From assembly GCA_021613535.1 (NCBI GenBank), contig CP075492.1, forward strand, positions 10,726,001-10,790,000: DNA of 64,000 nt, given 5' to 3'. Of this stretch, positions 1 to 10,779 are shown piece by piece; within the stretch, counting starts at the first letter, position 1, and each line of letters opens with the position of its first letter. Source of the stretch: Adineta vaga. Taxonomy: Eukaryota > Rotifera. The translations under genes were made by a program, and so were the position numbers. A model generated the notes under the pieces. That model saw only the letters and a program-made list of their open reading frames with translations, was not told the origin of the DNA and made no database searches.

Positions 1-474
1 TATCATCGAATAGCAAATAATTTTCCAGGTGGAATATTTAAATATGTTCGTAAAATTGAATTGTTTGATACACGACCTTTTCAACATAATTTCTTTTTTC
101 GAATTTCTTAATCATTTCCATTTGTGAAAGAATTAACCTTGATTAATGAAAAAGCACAATATGATAAACGATCTTCAACATCAAATGATAACAATGAACA
201 TTTATCAATCATTGAATATCCACATCTAACTAAACTTGATCTTAGTGAAGCTCATCACGATTATATTGAACAATTTCTTCTTGATACAAAAACATGTTTA
301 CCAAACGATGTTTATCTTGTTGTTCAGTTTGAAGAACTGAAAAGAATGACACACTGTTTTGAAAGCAATACAACAAGAACAAATTGTGACAAAATACGTT
401 CGTTAGCTTTAATTGATGTGTCTGCCATCCCTATATATTTAAGAAAATATTTTCCTTGTACAAAATTTTTATGA
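1..474 (+). pseudogene. C-terminal fragment of a bdelloid-type F-box/LRR-like family protein, with an internal stop
   Basis: Frame 1 reads from the window edge through residues like NNFPGGIFKYVRKIELFD, meets TAA at 109-111, then continues in the same frame as SFPFVKELTLINEKAQ to a stop at 472-474. The peptide resembles, from memory, the C-terminal half of a large bdelloid F-box protein family, in which the stop position is usually Gln (ISQSFPF). A single CAA to TAA change would explain it. No ATG opens the downstream part, which begins at a GTG in mid-sequence. The upstream part, with any F-box, lies outside the window. I read it as a decaying paralogue; a sequencing error at one base is the alternative. 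Family assignment is moderate and function is unknown. Confidence 0.5.
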
Positions 475-1253
475 TTGTTATCAATGTTTACATTAATAAA
501 TAAAATATGATTAAGATTAAGATTAGATTTATATAGAGTTGCATTTGAATGACAATAGAAGTGAGAGACAGTTTTAGTTCCGAGTATATTTCGAACGATT
601 TTCTTAGAAATGAAAACTCAATCATATCTCTTAACAGATATTCTTCGAAGAAATAAAGATATGAAGGATGTAGAACGCAGGCATTGAATGAGAGAAAAAG
701 AGAAGGCGAAGGAATATCATCGTTCCATTATATATGATGAAATAAAAAGTTTGTTATGATATGATCAATAGATGAAAGTAAACTGTCATTTTTCAGCTGA
801 TGAATATCTAACCATTCTTGCACTGGATGTTCTGCTGTTGTTGTCAGTCGAAACAAGGATAACAAACGTGGTGAAATTGTCAGTCAAATAGATGGAATAC
901 AACGGAAATGAAATTCACTTGTTTTTACCTTTTAGTTTTTAATTAAAGTCTTCTTACTTAAAAAGAAATATCTTAATTTCAACTTTTCACTATTGTGTAT
1001 ATGGAATATGTTATTGTTTTTCGCGACCGCAATAACAGTGAATACTCTTATGTAAATCGATAAATCTTCTACACTATAGATCTAAATTCGTTGATTCTGT
1101 TTTTTCAAACAGTCGCTTTGAACATTTTGAATCGCATTCTATTGATACACACGAATCTATTCTGTATCTCATTTATCAATTAGTTCATTCGTAATTCAAG
1201 TCGACAACTGATTATTGATAATAGATATTACCATAATACTAAGCAAATAGCAA
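475..1253. other. intergenic, no gene seen
   Basis: AT-rich spacer between the F-box relic and the tRNA gene. Only short interrupted frames occur and no splice-joined reading frame was found. Confidence 0.5.
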
Positions 1254-1324
1254 GCACTGGTGGTTCAGTGGTAGAATGCTCGCTTGCCACGCGGGCGACC
1301 CGGGTCCGATTCCCGGCCAGTGCA
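1254..1324 (+). tRNA. tRNA-Gly (anticodon GCC)
   Basis: A 71-nt cloverleaf. The acceptor stem GCACTGG pairs with CCAGTGC, followed by discriminator A. The D-arm is GTTCAGTGGTAGAA (B-box-type internal promoter elements are present in the D and T arms). The anticodon stem CTCGC/GCGGG encloses a TTGCCAC loop with GCC at 1286-1288. The T-arm is CCGGG/CCCGG with loop TCCGATT. The sequence is nearly identical to the metazoan tRNA-Gly(GCC) consensus. There is no intron. A T-run follows one base downstream. Confidence 0.97.
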
Positions 1325-1325
1325 C

Positions 1326-1335
1326 TTTTTTTTTT
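1326..1335 (+). terminator. RNA polymerase III T-run terminator of tRNA-Gly
   Basis: Ten consecutive T residues begin two bases after the mature tRNA 3' end, the standard pol III stop signal. Confidence 0.85.
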
Positions 1336-1533
1336 GTCGAAGTAAAGTGAGATGAATTTTGAAATGATGTAAAATATTTTCTTATTTTATTTAATAGCAA
1401 AAGGCAATTCGGTTTTCATCGTTCATAGTTACTTGTGAGTATGAGAAAACAGCAAAAAAATAAAGAGTTTACAAGACACATGACTTAACAGATAGATTGA
1501 AGAAAATAGATTCTTTATTTTTATCTTTATACA

Positions 1534-4500
1534 CTATGCAATATATTCATAAGCATTGGCATTGTCCGCTGATCGTTTCATATATTCGCGTTCTAATAAA
1601 CTTTCAATTCGTATTTTAACTGTCGACGTCTAAAAACGAAAAACAGAAATGAAAAGAATTCGATGCAATTCTGTATAATACATACAGAAATAGGAAATTT
1701 TAATTGAGCAAAAACTTCCGACATTAATTGAGCATGTGGTAATGTTTTGCGTGTTTTCATAATTCGGACTACTGCAGCATCAATTTGATAATGACGATCT
1801 TGTACAACACGTTGTGTTGTGGACGTATTTTCTTCTGGCTACAAAAGTCAATGGGTTGAAATAATGAAATTAACTAAACATATTCTATTTTAATACGAAC
1901 TGTTTCTTTTAATTGAACTTGATTGATTTTAATTCGAATTAATTTATGTTCAAACGATGTATTTAGAGTAAATTGATCATCCGGATTAATCTCTTTTGTC
2001 TACAGATAAAATTTGATTAACGAACAAAAGTAAAATTTACATATTTACCAATGGTTTTTTATTTAATAAACGAATTTTCCCACAAGCTAACGATTGTAAC
2101 GTTCGATTTAATTCTGCTTCTTCTATAAAAATTCAAATAGTTCAAATAAAATGCACTGCAATAAATACGAACGAAGTTTAGTTTGTTCTTTGATATCTTT
2201 ATAATTAAGTTCAAGATGTTGATTAAAGAGCAAGAGTATCAATGCTTGATAGAGTGATACTTGGAATTCTTTTGCAATCTATAATATTACCTTTTTTAGA
2301 GAATTTCATTTTCATTGATTAACAAACCTTATCTTTCAACCATCCTTTTAATAAACAATGATCTAACGAATGTTGCCATTGAAGTTTTCTCCCTGTATGT
2401 TTACTAAGATAAAATTTCGTAAAAATTTCTTGTAATCGACAAAACTAAAGTGAAAATTATATTTAAAGAATCTATTTTCAATAAAAACTTACTTCAGCTG
2501 GTAGAATAGCACTGACTGGTTGATATGTTGGCCAAAAACCCATCGTTAATACAGAAACATACATATTGATATTTCCAGGAATATCACGAGCATTCACATG
2601 CTACAGTTATATATATATATATATAAAACGAAGGTAAGATTTGAGTAGATTACTTACTTGTTCAAAAGCTGTCATAATATCTTTGGATAATTCCATATCT
2701 TTGAACATACCTTCAAGTTTACTTGTGAATACATTTCCACATTCTACGAATTGAACAAAACTATGACTTCTATATTCACAAATAAATCTAATTGAACATA
2801 CCTTGTTTAAGTTTAAGTAGCATAGATTTTTCTGCATCAACGGATGCACTTTTTCCTACCAATAAACGTTTCGCCAGATCTTTCTTATAAAAAGCTTCGA
2901 AAACATCTTTTCCATGAATAAATCGAAATAGAATCAATAATTTATCCAAAATTTTTTCTAATTCTTCTTCTGAAGCTTCCTTATTTCCAGTACGTAGTCT
3001 AGCATCGACTGCTTTGGCTAGAATAAAAGAATAGGACATCATTAAAACTAACAACTATAAAACAAACCAATTAATTCAGCTGGTTTATTTGAACGTTGAT
3101 TAAGAAAGTATTCAAATGAATCTTTTAATGTATTTGAAAATTTTTCATTATTATGAAAACATTCCAGAAGAAATCGATCTAATTTTTCTTTAAAGTCAAG
3201 TAATTCATCGACCATTTTCTCATCTTTCTCAGCATCGATGACAAGTGCACGACCATGCTTCTTTAAAATAAAATAAAAACAATCTTCACAATACGAACGA
3301 TCATTTACAAATTTATGTTACTTTAATATAATTTCCAAATGCTTCTCGAAGTTCTGTATTACCCGTCGGGCCAATGCGTTGTAATAGATCATACATTAAT
3401 GCAACTGAGATATAACGATTTTCATTAATCAATGTATCGAAACCTTTAGAAAGCATTTCTTTAGTATGAAGAGTTATTAAATTATTTTCCACTAGATGAA
3501 TTAATTGTACTCTAAGGAAAGAAAATTCAAAGTTAAGAATAAAGAAAATGAAATGATTAAAAATGTTTACTTGGTTGATTGATCAATATAATGTGTAATA
3601 CGAACTTGTTCTTCTCGAAGACGACGTTCCACATGTGTTAGATACTGACTGATTTCTAAAGTTTGAATTAATTGACGACCTTCATTATGATACAGTTGTT
3701 CAGTAGTTCGTAGAAATATGGGTTCAAAATCTTTTCGATATAACTAAAGATGAGATTATATTGAAATTTTTCGAGAGAAAAAGAATATTAGTGAATCTTA
3801 CATGAAGATCAATTAACATACGAATTAGATTTTTAATCAAACTTCGATCTATTGATTCGCCTCGTCTTTCTTGTTCGATTAATTTCAATAGACCATTGAT
3901 ACATCTAAATAATAGAACAATTATATTCCTAAACAATCGAACGTTTTTCGCTAACCTATTTGAAATCGTGGAATTCTGCATTATATGTCGACGAAATAAA
4001 TCTTGATTAAGTTCCCTAAATTATTACGACAAGAAAATTATGTTTTTTTTTTCAATCTAAATTATTAACTTACCAAATACTAGGTACAGTTGCATGTAAA
4101 ACATAAGTTCGATCAAGAACAATAAATAACTGACGAATAAGATTCTACAAATTTAATCAATAAGTTTGATATTCGTCAAGACAAAATACTTACAGATCGT
4201 ATCATATGATCATTCCAAGCAGAATTCAATGTTCGCAGATAATCTATATTGTCATTTATTTCACTAGAAATACAATTTGTTCGAATTATATAGATAATTT
4301 AACTTATGAATTACTTGAGTAAGATAGGTATTAGTGTTTGAATATGTTCATCGAGTACTCTTCTTAAATTTTCATAGAGAAGATTTGAGGATGTATTCGT
4401 ATCATTGGTTGATGTCGTACAGATATGATCAATATGTCGATAGAGTTGTTCTTCATTTGTTGGACTTGTTGTACCATTGAGAATAGCTTCTAAAGCTTGT

Positions 4501-4841
4501 TTTAATAGGGGCCAAATTTTATCAAAATAATCTGGTGGTGGAACAAGAGATGAAGCTAAAAAAATTGAAAGAATTGAAATTAATATTTTAAAGGTTTTCT
4601 TTTCGAACGAACTTTTCAAATTTTTAATCACAAGTTTTTTCGTCGAATTCGTCGGAATGAAAGTTGATGATGATGATCCATTTGGATATCGACTTCGTGT
4701 ATCTTTATCCATCAGAGTTGTAGTATGTTGTTGTTTCTGTTTTTTTATTGGTGATGGAGATATCGACGATTCTTCTGCTAAACTATTTTGATGATCGCGT
4801 TTTAAGCGAATCGATGAATTTGTAGCACTCGTTTTTGACAT
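1534..4841 (-). CDS. CUL4: Cullin-4 (CRL4 ubiquitin-ligase scaffold)
   Basis: Scaffold of CUL4-DDB1-RBX1 E3 ligases. The protein starts [10 protein letters not shown] with a low-complexity nuclear-type N-terminus (KKQKQQ), then KKLVIKN as in vertebrate CUL4A/B. The cullin-repeat region follows ([20 protein letters not shown]-type linker). The cullin homology domain is very conserved ([21 protein letters not shown], then [11 protein letters not shown], then [19 protein letters not shown]). The C-terminal winged-helix and neddylation segment reads [15 protein letters not shown], with the expected NEDD8-acceptor Lys at about 1755-1757. It ends [18 protein letters not shown], matching the CUL4 tail. 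More than ten short introns interrupt it; intron 1 (4556-4612, 57 nt) uses a GTTCG donor. Orthology to CUL4, rather than CUL1/3, is supported by the N-terminal motif and the tail. The stop is CTA on the plus strand at 1534-1536. Confidence 0.95.
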
Positions 4842-5147
4842 TCACAACGATCAGAACATAAGGAAATGAATAGAAAAGGATATAGGATAAAATAAATGAA
4901 TGAATTGAGAAATATTGTTGCTGTTTGCTGGTTTTATTTGTTCACTTCTTCAAATGACTGACTAACACCAAAATAATAAACAGCTGATTACGTACATATT
5001 TCATATGATTGGTTAGATTTGAAGCAATCAGAAAGAAATGAAATTTTCGAGCGTTTATTTATATGTTGAAATCATGAGTTTTGATTTCTTTTTCTTTTTA
5101 ATCTTTTATTTATTTAGCCCTATGATTTATTTTTACAATACTAAAAT
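4842..5147. other. CUL4 upstream region / NPHP1 3' flank
   Basis: Spacer of about 300 bp between the CUL4 start and the NPHP1 stop, both on the minus strand. It should hold the CUL4 promoter and the NPHP1 3' UTR. No distinct motif was recognised. Confidence 0.4.
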
Positions 5148-8100
5148 TTACGCTACAATATCAGATTTAAAATTTTGAATATATTTCTGTAATGCGAATG
5201 AAGTTTCTTCAGTTGTAAATGGTGTCCATTTATCTGTTAAATTAGGATCTAATAAAATTGATAGAATATCTTGTGCTGGAGTTTTCTTATTTGGTAATTG
5301 TCGTTTAATCATATCACTAATTAATTTACGTCGTTCATTTAATGCTGCTGTATCATGAAAGTCGTAAGGTGGTAATTGTCGATAATGAAGAAGTGGATAA
5401 ATGAATAATTCATATGTTCGAATGAATTCTTCTCGTCGTTGTTGTGCACTTGATGATGAACTGAGAGTAAGTCTTTGACGAGAACGATAAACTCGACGTA
5501 AAGCATAGATAAGATCAGGTTGTTGTAATGCTTGAAAAAATGTACTTAGAAAAATGGAATCAATTGGTGTTGTTGATAAACCTGTTGGATGACGACGTTT
5601 ATATATTTGATAAGCAAGTTCATTACGGAAAAATGCCACTGTTTTAATGAGATTTAATGGTACAATCATGGATTGAATCGGTAAATTATCATAGAGTAAA
5701 TCAATATCGGTTTCACGTGACTCAATTGAGAATTTAATTCGTGCTCGTTTTATTCGATCAATTTTACCTGATAAACCATCCGAACGAAGAATTTTATATT
5801 GTGGATCAAGAAGAACATTGGTTTCATCGATATGTCCACCACGTAAAAGTTCATTGTAACCTTTGGTATCACTTATTAAAGGTGGTTTTTCATCTTGTAA
5901 TGGAACTAATGTCCAACCACAAGCAACTTCACATTTTTCTTGTGTTACTGTCGATTGACACCATTGTGATAATTCAAATAGTAGATTTAAACGTTGATTT
6001 GTTGTTGCTGGATTTGATCTTATTAATAAATGGCTTTGTTCATCAATTAATGTATTGATATCATTTGGAGCAAAATACCAATCTTCTGTTAAATCTCGTT
6101 CGTCAATTTTCTTCGGAATTTGTGCACGAATAGTATGAATATTTGAAACAATTTCAAAACCATCATACAGACAAACTCGAACACTACGATCAAGTATACG
6201 AACCTAAAGAAATCAAAATAGAATTGTATTGATTATGTTAAAGAGCAGATATTTACTTGTTCGCCTTTAATTCGAGGTATTTTAACACATGTTTTTAATG
6301 TAAGAATTTTTTGATAAGTTACATCATGAACATGAATTTTATCAACTTCAGGACGCCAATATAGATCAGCAAAGGCCAAATTTGATTCCGTCATTTTTGG
6401 TACTAATGCTCGCCATAATTGATACTCTTCCAATTGCGTTAATGGTGCTAAATCTGAAGGAATAAAACCAGCAGGTACATTATTAGCAGCTTTGAATGCA
6501 TCGACAAGTACTGTAGCTGATGTACTTGGTTTAGCTCGACGTCGAACCACATGACCAGGTAGAAGTTGAATATGATTAATTGGTACAACACCTTGTTGTT
6601 GAGTTTGAGCATTTTTGAATATCCACCAATCGTCTGGACGTTGTTCAACAAGAATTAAAGTTTCACCTCGATGTATCGTTAAATCACCAGTTTGAACACC
6701 GGTTAAATCATGTGTAACAATGAATTGTGTTCCAGGTGCATATTTACTTGTTCGAAGTTCTTGAACTTTAGTATTAGCAGCAACAGGTTCATCTTCTTCT
6801 TGATCATTATAATCGTGATCCGACTCAGCTTCTTCATGTTCACCAGTTTCATGTAAACGTCGAAGTTCCTCGTCGTCGTCGTCTTCATCTTCGTCTTCTT
6901 CTTCTTCAAAATATGAATCTTCTTCTTCACTTTCTTCAACTCTTTTCCTTGTCGCAGGTGCTGCAGAACGTCGTCTAGGACTTGGCGTTTTCTTTCTTAC
7001 TGATGACGGTGGTAATGGAGATCTTGCTACTGCTGTTGATTTCTTAGATTTTACCGAAGGTGTAGTTGGTGCAGAGTCAACTTTAATAGTTGGCGTTTTT
7101 CGATTACTACGTGGTGTTGCTGGTGATCGTGATCGACGACCTTCACTGTTCGTATCTTTTGTATGCTCATCAGTCGTTGTTCTAGTTCGTAGTTCATCAT
7201 ACAATTCACGATTGTCCTTAACACCATCTTCGTCATCTTCATCATCATCACTTTCATCATCATCATCATCTTCACTGCCTACACTGGCTACTTCTGACTT
7301 CTTTGGAGTTTTCGGTGCAGATATCGCACTTTTAATAATTGGAGACGGCTGTTTCGATTCTAAATATCAAAATGATTGTATAAATAACTAAAAAAACTTT
7401 CATTAATGTCTTAATACCTGTCTTTCTATCCGATATTACGTCTTCATCATCTTCTTCATCGTCTACTTCTTCACTTCCTTCGTCTTCTTCTTCGTCTTCA
7501 TCTGCCGGCTTTTTCGAGTTTCATGACCTGTTTCTTCGCCAGGTTTTTCTGTTGTTGTTGTTGGTGGTGGTGGTGCTGCTGCTGTTGCTGGGGTCGTAGG
7601 GACGAGAGATTCTTTTGATGCTGATTTACTTTTACCAAATGGCAGTTTACCTAATAATGCTCCAAGTCCTCGACTATTTTCTCCTTCAGTTGATGCTGCT
7701 GGAGCATCTGTAGAAGTTGCAGTAGTGGACGGTATTGTATCAGTTGATCTCTTCAGATGTTTATCGGTTTGATCAACTTTTTTCGTCAGATTCGCTAATA
7801 TTTTCCCTGCATCCGTTCTTCTTTTAAAGAATGTACGATATAAAGGATCTGTTGGTGGTGGTTCTTTCATATCTTTTAATTCTTGTTGATGAGATTCAAT
7901 TCTTTTCTTCAGATCATCGATTTGTGCACGACCTTTGACTGCTGCATCACGATTTTCCACAGCTTTCCTACCACCAGTATCAATTTTTCCTAGAACTTTA
8001 ACAGCAGATTCTGCTTCTTGTTTTAATTTTTCGATTTCATCCAGTATTTGTTCTCGGGTTTTCTCCGTTGTTTCAGAAGTTGTTGATGTCGTTGTTGGCG

Positions 8101-8149
8101 GAGCTGCAGGACCTAGAAGTCCTGCTGCGATTGCCGAAGGAGCTGCCAT
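5148..8149 (-). CDS. NPHP1: Nephrocystin-1 (ciliary transition-zone protein)
   Basis: Transition-zone scaffold of the NPHP1-4-8 module. Domains in order: Ala/Thr-rich start MAAPSAIAAG; a coiled coil (EEIEKLKQEAESAVKV-type, about residues 30-140); a long Ser/Pro and Asp/Glu-rich stretch; an SH3 domain (TGDLTIHRGETLILVEQRPDDWWIF); then the nephrocystin homology region (DRSVRVCLYDG, SNIHTIRAQ, CGWTLVPLQD, QPDLIYALRRVYRS), ending near FALQKYIQNFKSDIVA. Order and wording match vertebrate NPHP1. Introns are at 7360-7417 (58 nt) and 6204-6256 (53 nt). With these removed the CDS is one base short of a whole number of codons. The frame breaks at the T-run 7510-7514 (see findings). An upstream in-frame ATG exists, but MAAPS is the more natural start. 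A candidate X-box lies 91 bp upstream. Confidence 0.9.
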
Positions 8150-8914
8150 ATATATATATATATGTATGTATTTATGCGGAAGTTGTTCTGTAGCAGGTAT
8201 GTGGATTAATTCAACCTTGACTACCTTGATAATGCAAAAGTATCTTAGCAACCACACTCATAATCATTTTCATATTATTATTATTATTCGTAAACGATGA
8301 TTGAATAAAATAAGTGATGTTCGTGTATTTCAAAAAATACTAATTGTCATAATTATACAAATGAAATCGTAGTGACCTCTATCGAGCGAGTCAGTTCAAT
8401 ACAGACATAAATAATAGAGATACTCAAATGAACTGTTCATCCAGAAAAAAAAATACTATTCACGTTCTTTTCCGACTTCATCAATATATGTAAGTCTTCC
8501 TTTGCTATTTGAAAACAACAAAATTACCATATGAACTTGGTAATCAAGAGATACTGTCTTACAAGTATTGAATTACCGTCATGCAATATGCATAAACAAT
8601 GATGTAATTGCAATTATCAGATAACTAAACAATAAGAAAGTTTGATCAATATGTCAAAGATAAAAATCGAGAAGTTTTCTATTTCTTTATGAAAATTTCC
8701 GGAATAAATAAAAGTCCACCAAATGCATAGTTAAGTATATATGTATATATATTCTACATCGATAGTGACCAGACAGAGAAAAAAATGAAGAAGAAGAAGA
8801 AATTACATATAAAGGTAAGAAGAGATCTGATGATAAATACGGAATGTAAATATAATAAAATAAAGTTTGGCGAAATCAAATGAACAACATAAAATATAAT
8901 TATTACAATTCTCT
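8150..8914. other. NPHP1 promoter region / AP2M1 3' flank
   Basis: Non-coding spacer between two minus-strand genes. It contains an AT dinucleotide tract just 5' of the NPHP1 start (8149-8164) and an X-box-like element at 8240-8252. No ORF of interest. Confidence 0.5.
8240..8252. promoter_or_regulatory. candidate RFX X-box upstream of NPHP1
   Basis: GTATCT-T-AGCAAC is an imperfect inverted repeat fitting the X-box pattern GTNNCY, 1-3 nt spacer, RGNAAC. It lies 91 bp upstream of the NPHP1 ATG, the usual distance for ciliary X-boxes. RFX factors activating ciliary genes through such sites is established in nematodes, flies and vertebrates; function here is inferred from sequence and position. 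Confidence 0.5.
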
Positions 8915-10290
8915 TTAAGATCGAGTTTCATATAAGCCACTTTTACCAATATAACGTACCCATTTAATTGTTTCCGAATCCGAATAATTCAATTTATGTT
9001 CAAATACTTTTAAATATCGAACTTTAAAACCTGATGGTGCAAATGGTACTTCAAAATTCATTGAGATTGGTGGTCGATTCCATTTTTTCTTATCATTCGG
9101 TGTTAATTCAATTTCAGCACTCAATTGAGATTCTTTCATTCCACCCATACGTTTCATTTTCCAAACAATTGCATTATCTGATGCTTTATGTTTAGCTTTA
9201 CCTTTCATGCATAACAATTGCACATCACATGTATTTGGTGGTATAGGAATACGTATTTCGATTTTTTGTCCAATTAATGTTGGTTTAAAATTTGATTTAA
9301 CAACAACTTTAACTTCCATTTTTGTTCGACCTATTTCTCTTACTAAAGGAATGACACGAAATGGTAAACTAATATCTTTTGTTGTACGATAACGCATCAA
9401 TTCAAATTCACCATCAGGTGGAATAAATGATATTGCATGTTCAGATTCAAATTTGGATAATTTAACACATTGATGAAATTGACAATCATCAATAGCTATT
9501 GCCGTTTTTGTTGTTGTTGTTGTCGAAGGATTTGTCGAACCATTGTTTGATGTATCTGTTTGATTTTTAGTTCGATTTTCCACCGTAATCTTATCATTAA
9601 TACCAAATTTACATTCAGGCATACCGGATAAATAACTTTTCATCGCTACACGACCAGCAACATGAGTACTTAAAACTTGACCTTGCTGAGACATAAGTAA
9701 ATTAACTGATTCGATTACATCAAGAAATAATTCATTCCGACGATATTTAATACCTTCACGTCGCCAACCAATCTGTCCTGTAACAGCTGATGTTACATTA
9801 GTTTGTTCTTCTCGTGTCACTGGTCGAACACCTTGTTGAGTTATAAAAGATTTCAATACACCTGTATCACTATTTTGTGGATAACCAAAATCAAGTATTT
9901 CATCCAATAATTCATAGATTAAAACGAAATTATTCTTAACATTTTCTTCACTAATTTTACCAAAATAAGATTGCATGATATCGATCATTTTAGTTAAAAA
10001 TTCAAAGACCATAGCCGCATTAATATTCTGTTTTGCAACAGCACATAACCAAATATTCGAACGTTTTGTATAGAAAAAACTTGTACGAGCAATATTAACA
10101 ACTGGAAATCGTGCTTGTTGACGAGCGTGTATTACATTAACACGAAATGCATCAACAGCATTTCGTCCAATATCATCACGATAAACACGCTACAAAATAG
10201 ATTACTTAATCATAATTGAGAAAGAGAAATTATTCTTACTGATATGAGAACTTCACCCTTATGATTGTAGATAAAAACACCACCGATCAT
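8915..10290 (-). CDS. AP2M1: AP-2 complex subunit mu (clathrin adaptor)
   Basis: Medium chain of the AP-2 endocytic adaptor, which binds YxxPhi sorting signals and PIP2 at the plasma membrane. Exon 1 encodes [17 protein letters not shown]. After a 50-nt intron (10190-10239) the protein continues [23 protein letters not shown], typical of AP2M1. The N-terminal longin-like domain (about 1-140) is followed by a linker ([20 protein letters not shown], which includes the Thr phosphorylated by AAK1 in other animals). The C-terminal mu-homology domain starts near [20 protein letters not shown] and ends in [16 protein letters not shown]. The predicted length is 441 aa, close to the usual 435. A short Asn/Thr-rich insert lies in the MHD ([10 protein letters not shown]). 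It is divergent with the USP gene. Confidence 0.95.
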
Positions 10291-10779
10291 CTATCTATTT
10301 TAATGATGAGATTAAATGAGTAAAGAAAGAAAGAAATGAAATGAAAAGACTAATATTTGGATTATAGCTTCTATTCCATAAAATACCTTAGCGAGTCATC
10401 TATGCATCTATGTTTTCAATTTTCTTTTTCTTTTCTTTTCATTCTTATAATAATCATCATCCTATCCTGCTTTTTGTTATATCTATGGGTCACAATGAAC
10501 GAATGAACTTTTTTTTTACTTCATTATAATATCATGATGGCGTGTTTTTTCTCTTTTTACTGTTGATGCATTGCTCTACTATTCATTGCGCTACACAACT
10601 ACGTGTAAGTGCATATTTTCATCTCTTCTCCTATTGCATATTGTTTGCTCCAAACATACGATACGTTCTTAACATAGTACTTAACAATTTGACTCATTTC
10701 TAGATTGTTCTTTTCTTTTCGCTCTTTCAACTTACTTTTGCGCTTTATTTCTCACTTTCCTCAACAAAAATTCTCCACA
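10291..10779. other. shared upstream region of AP2M1 and the USP gene
   Basis: A 489-bp gap between two divergent start codons, so a likely bidirectional promoter. It is pyrimidine-rich near the USP start. No X-box-like element or other specific site was recognised. Confidence 0.4.

Noticed and set aside
6703-7275. Met/Lys-rich minus-strand frames over the acidic part of NPHP1
   Set aside because: They arise from GAT/GAA codon runs read in shifted frames; the NPHP1 frame matches the known protein.
7935-8300. 121-aa plus-strand frame over the NPHP1 start
   Set aside because: Antisense of the NPHP1 coiled-coil exon, with no recognisable domain.
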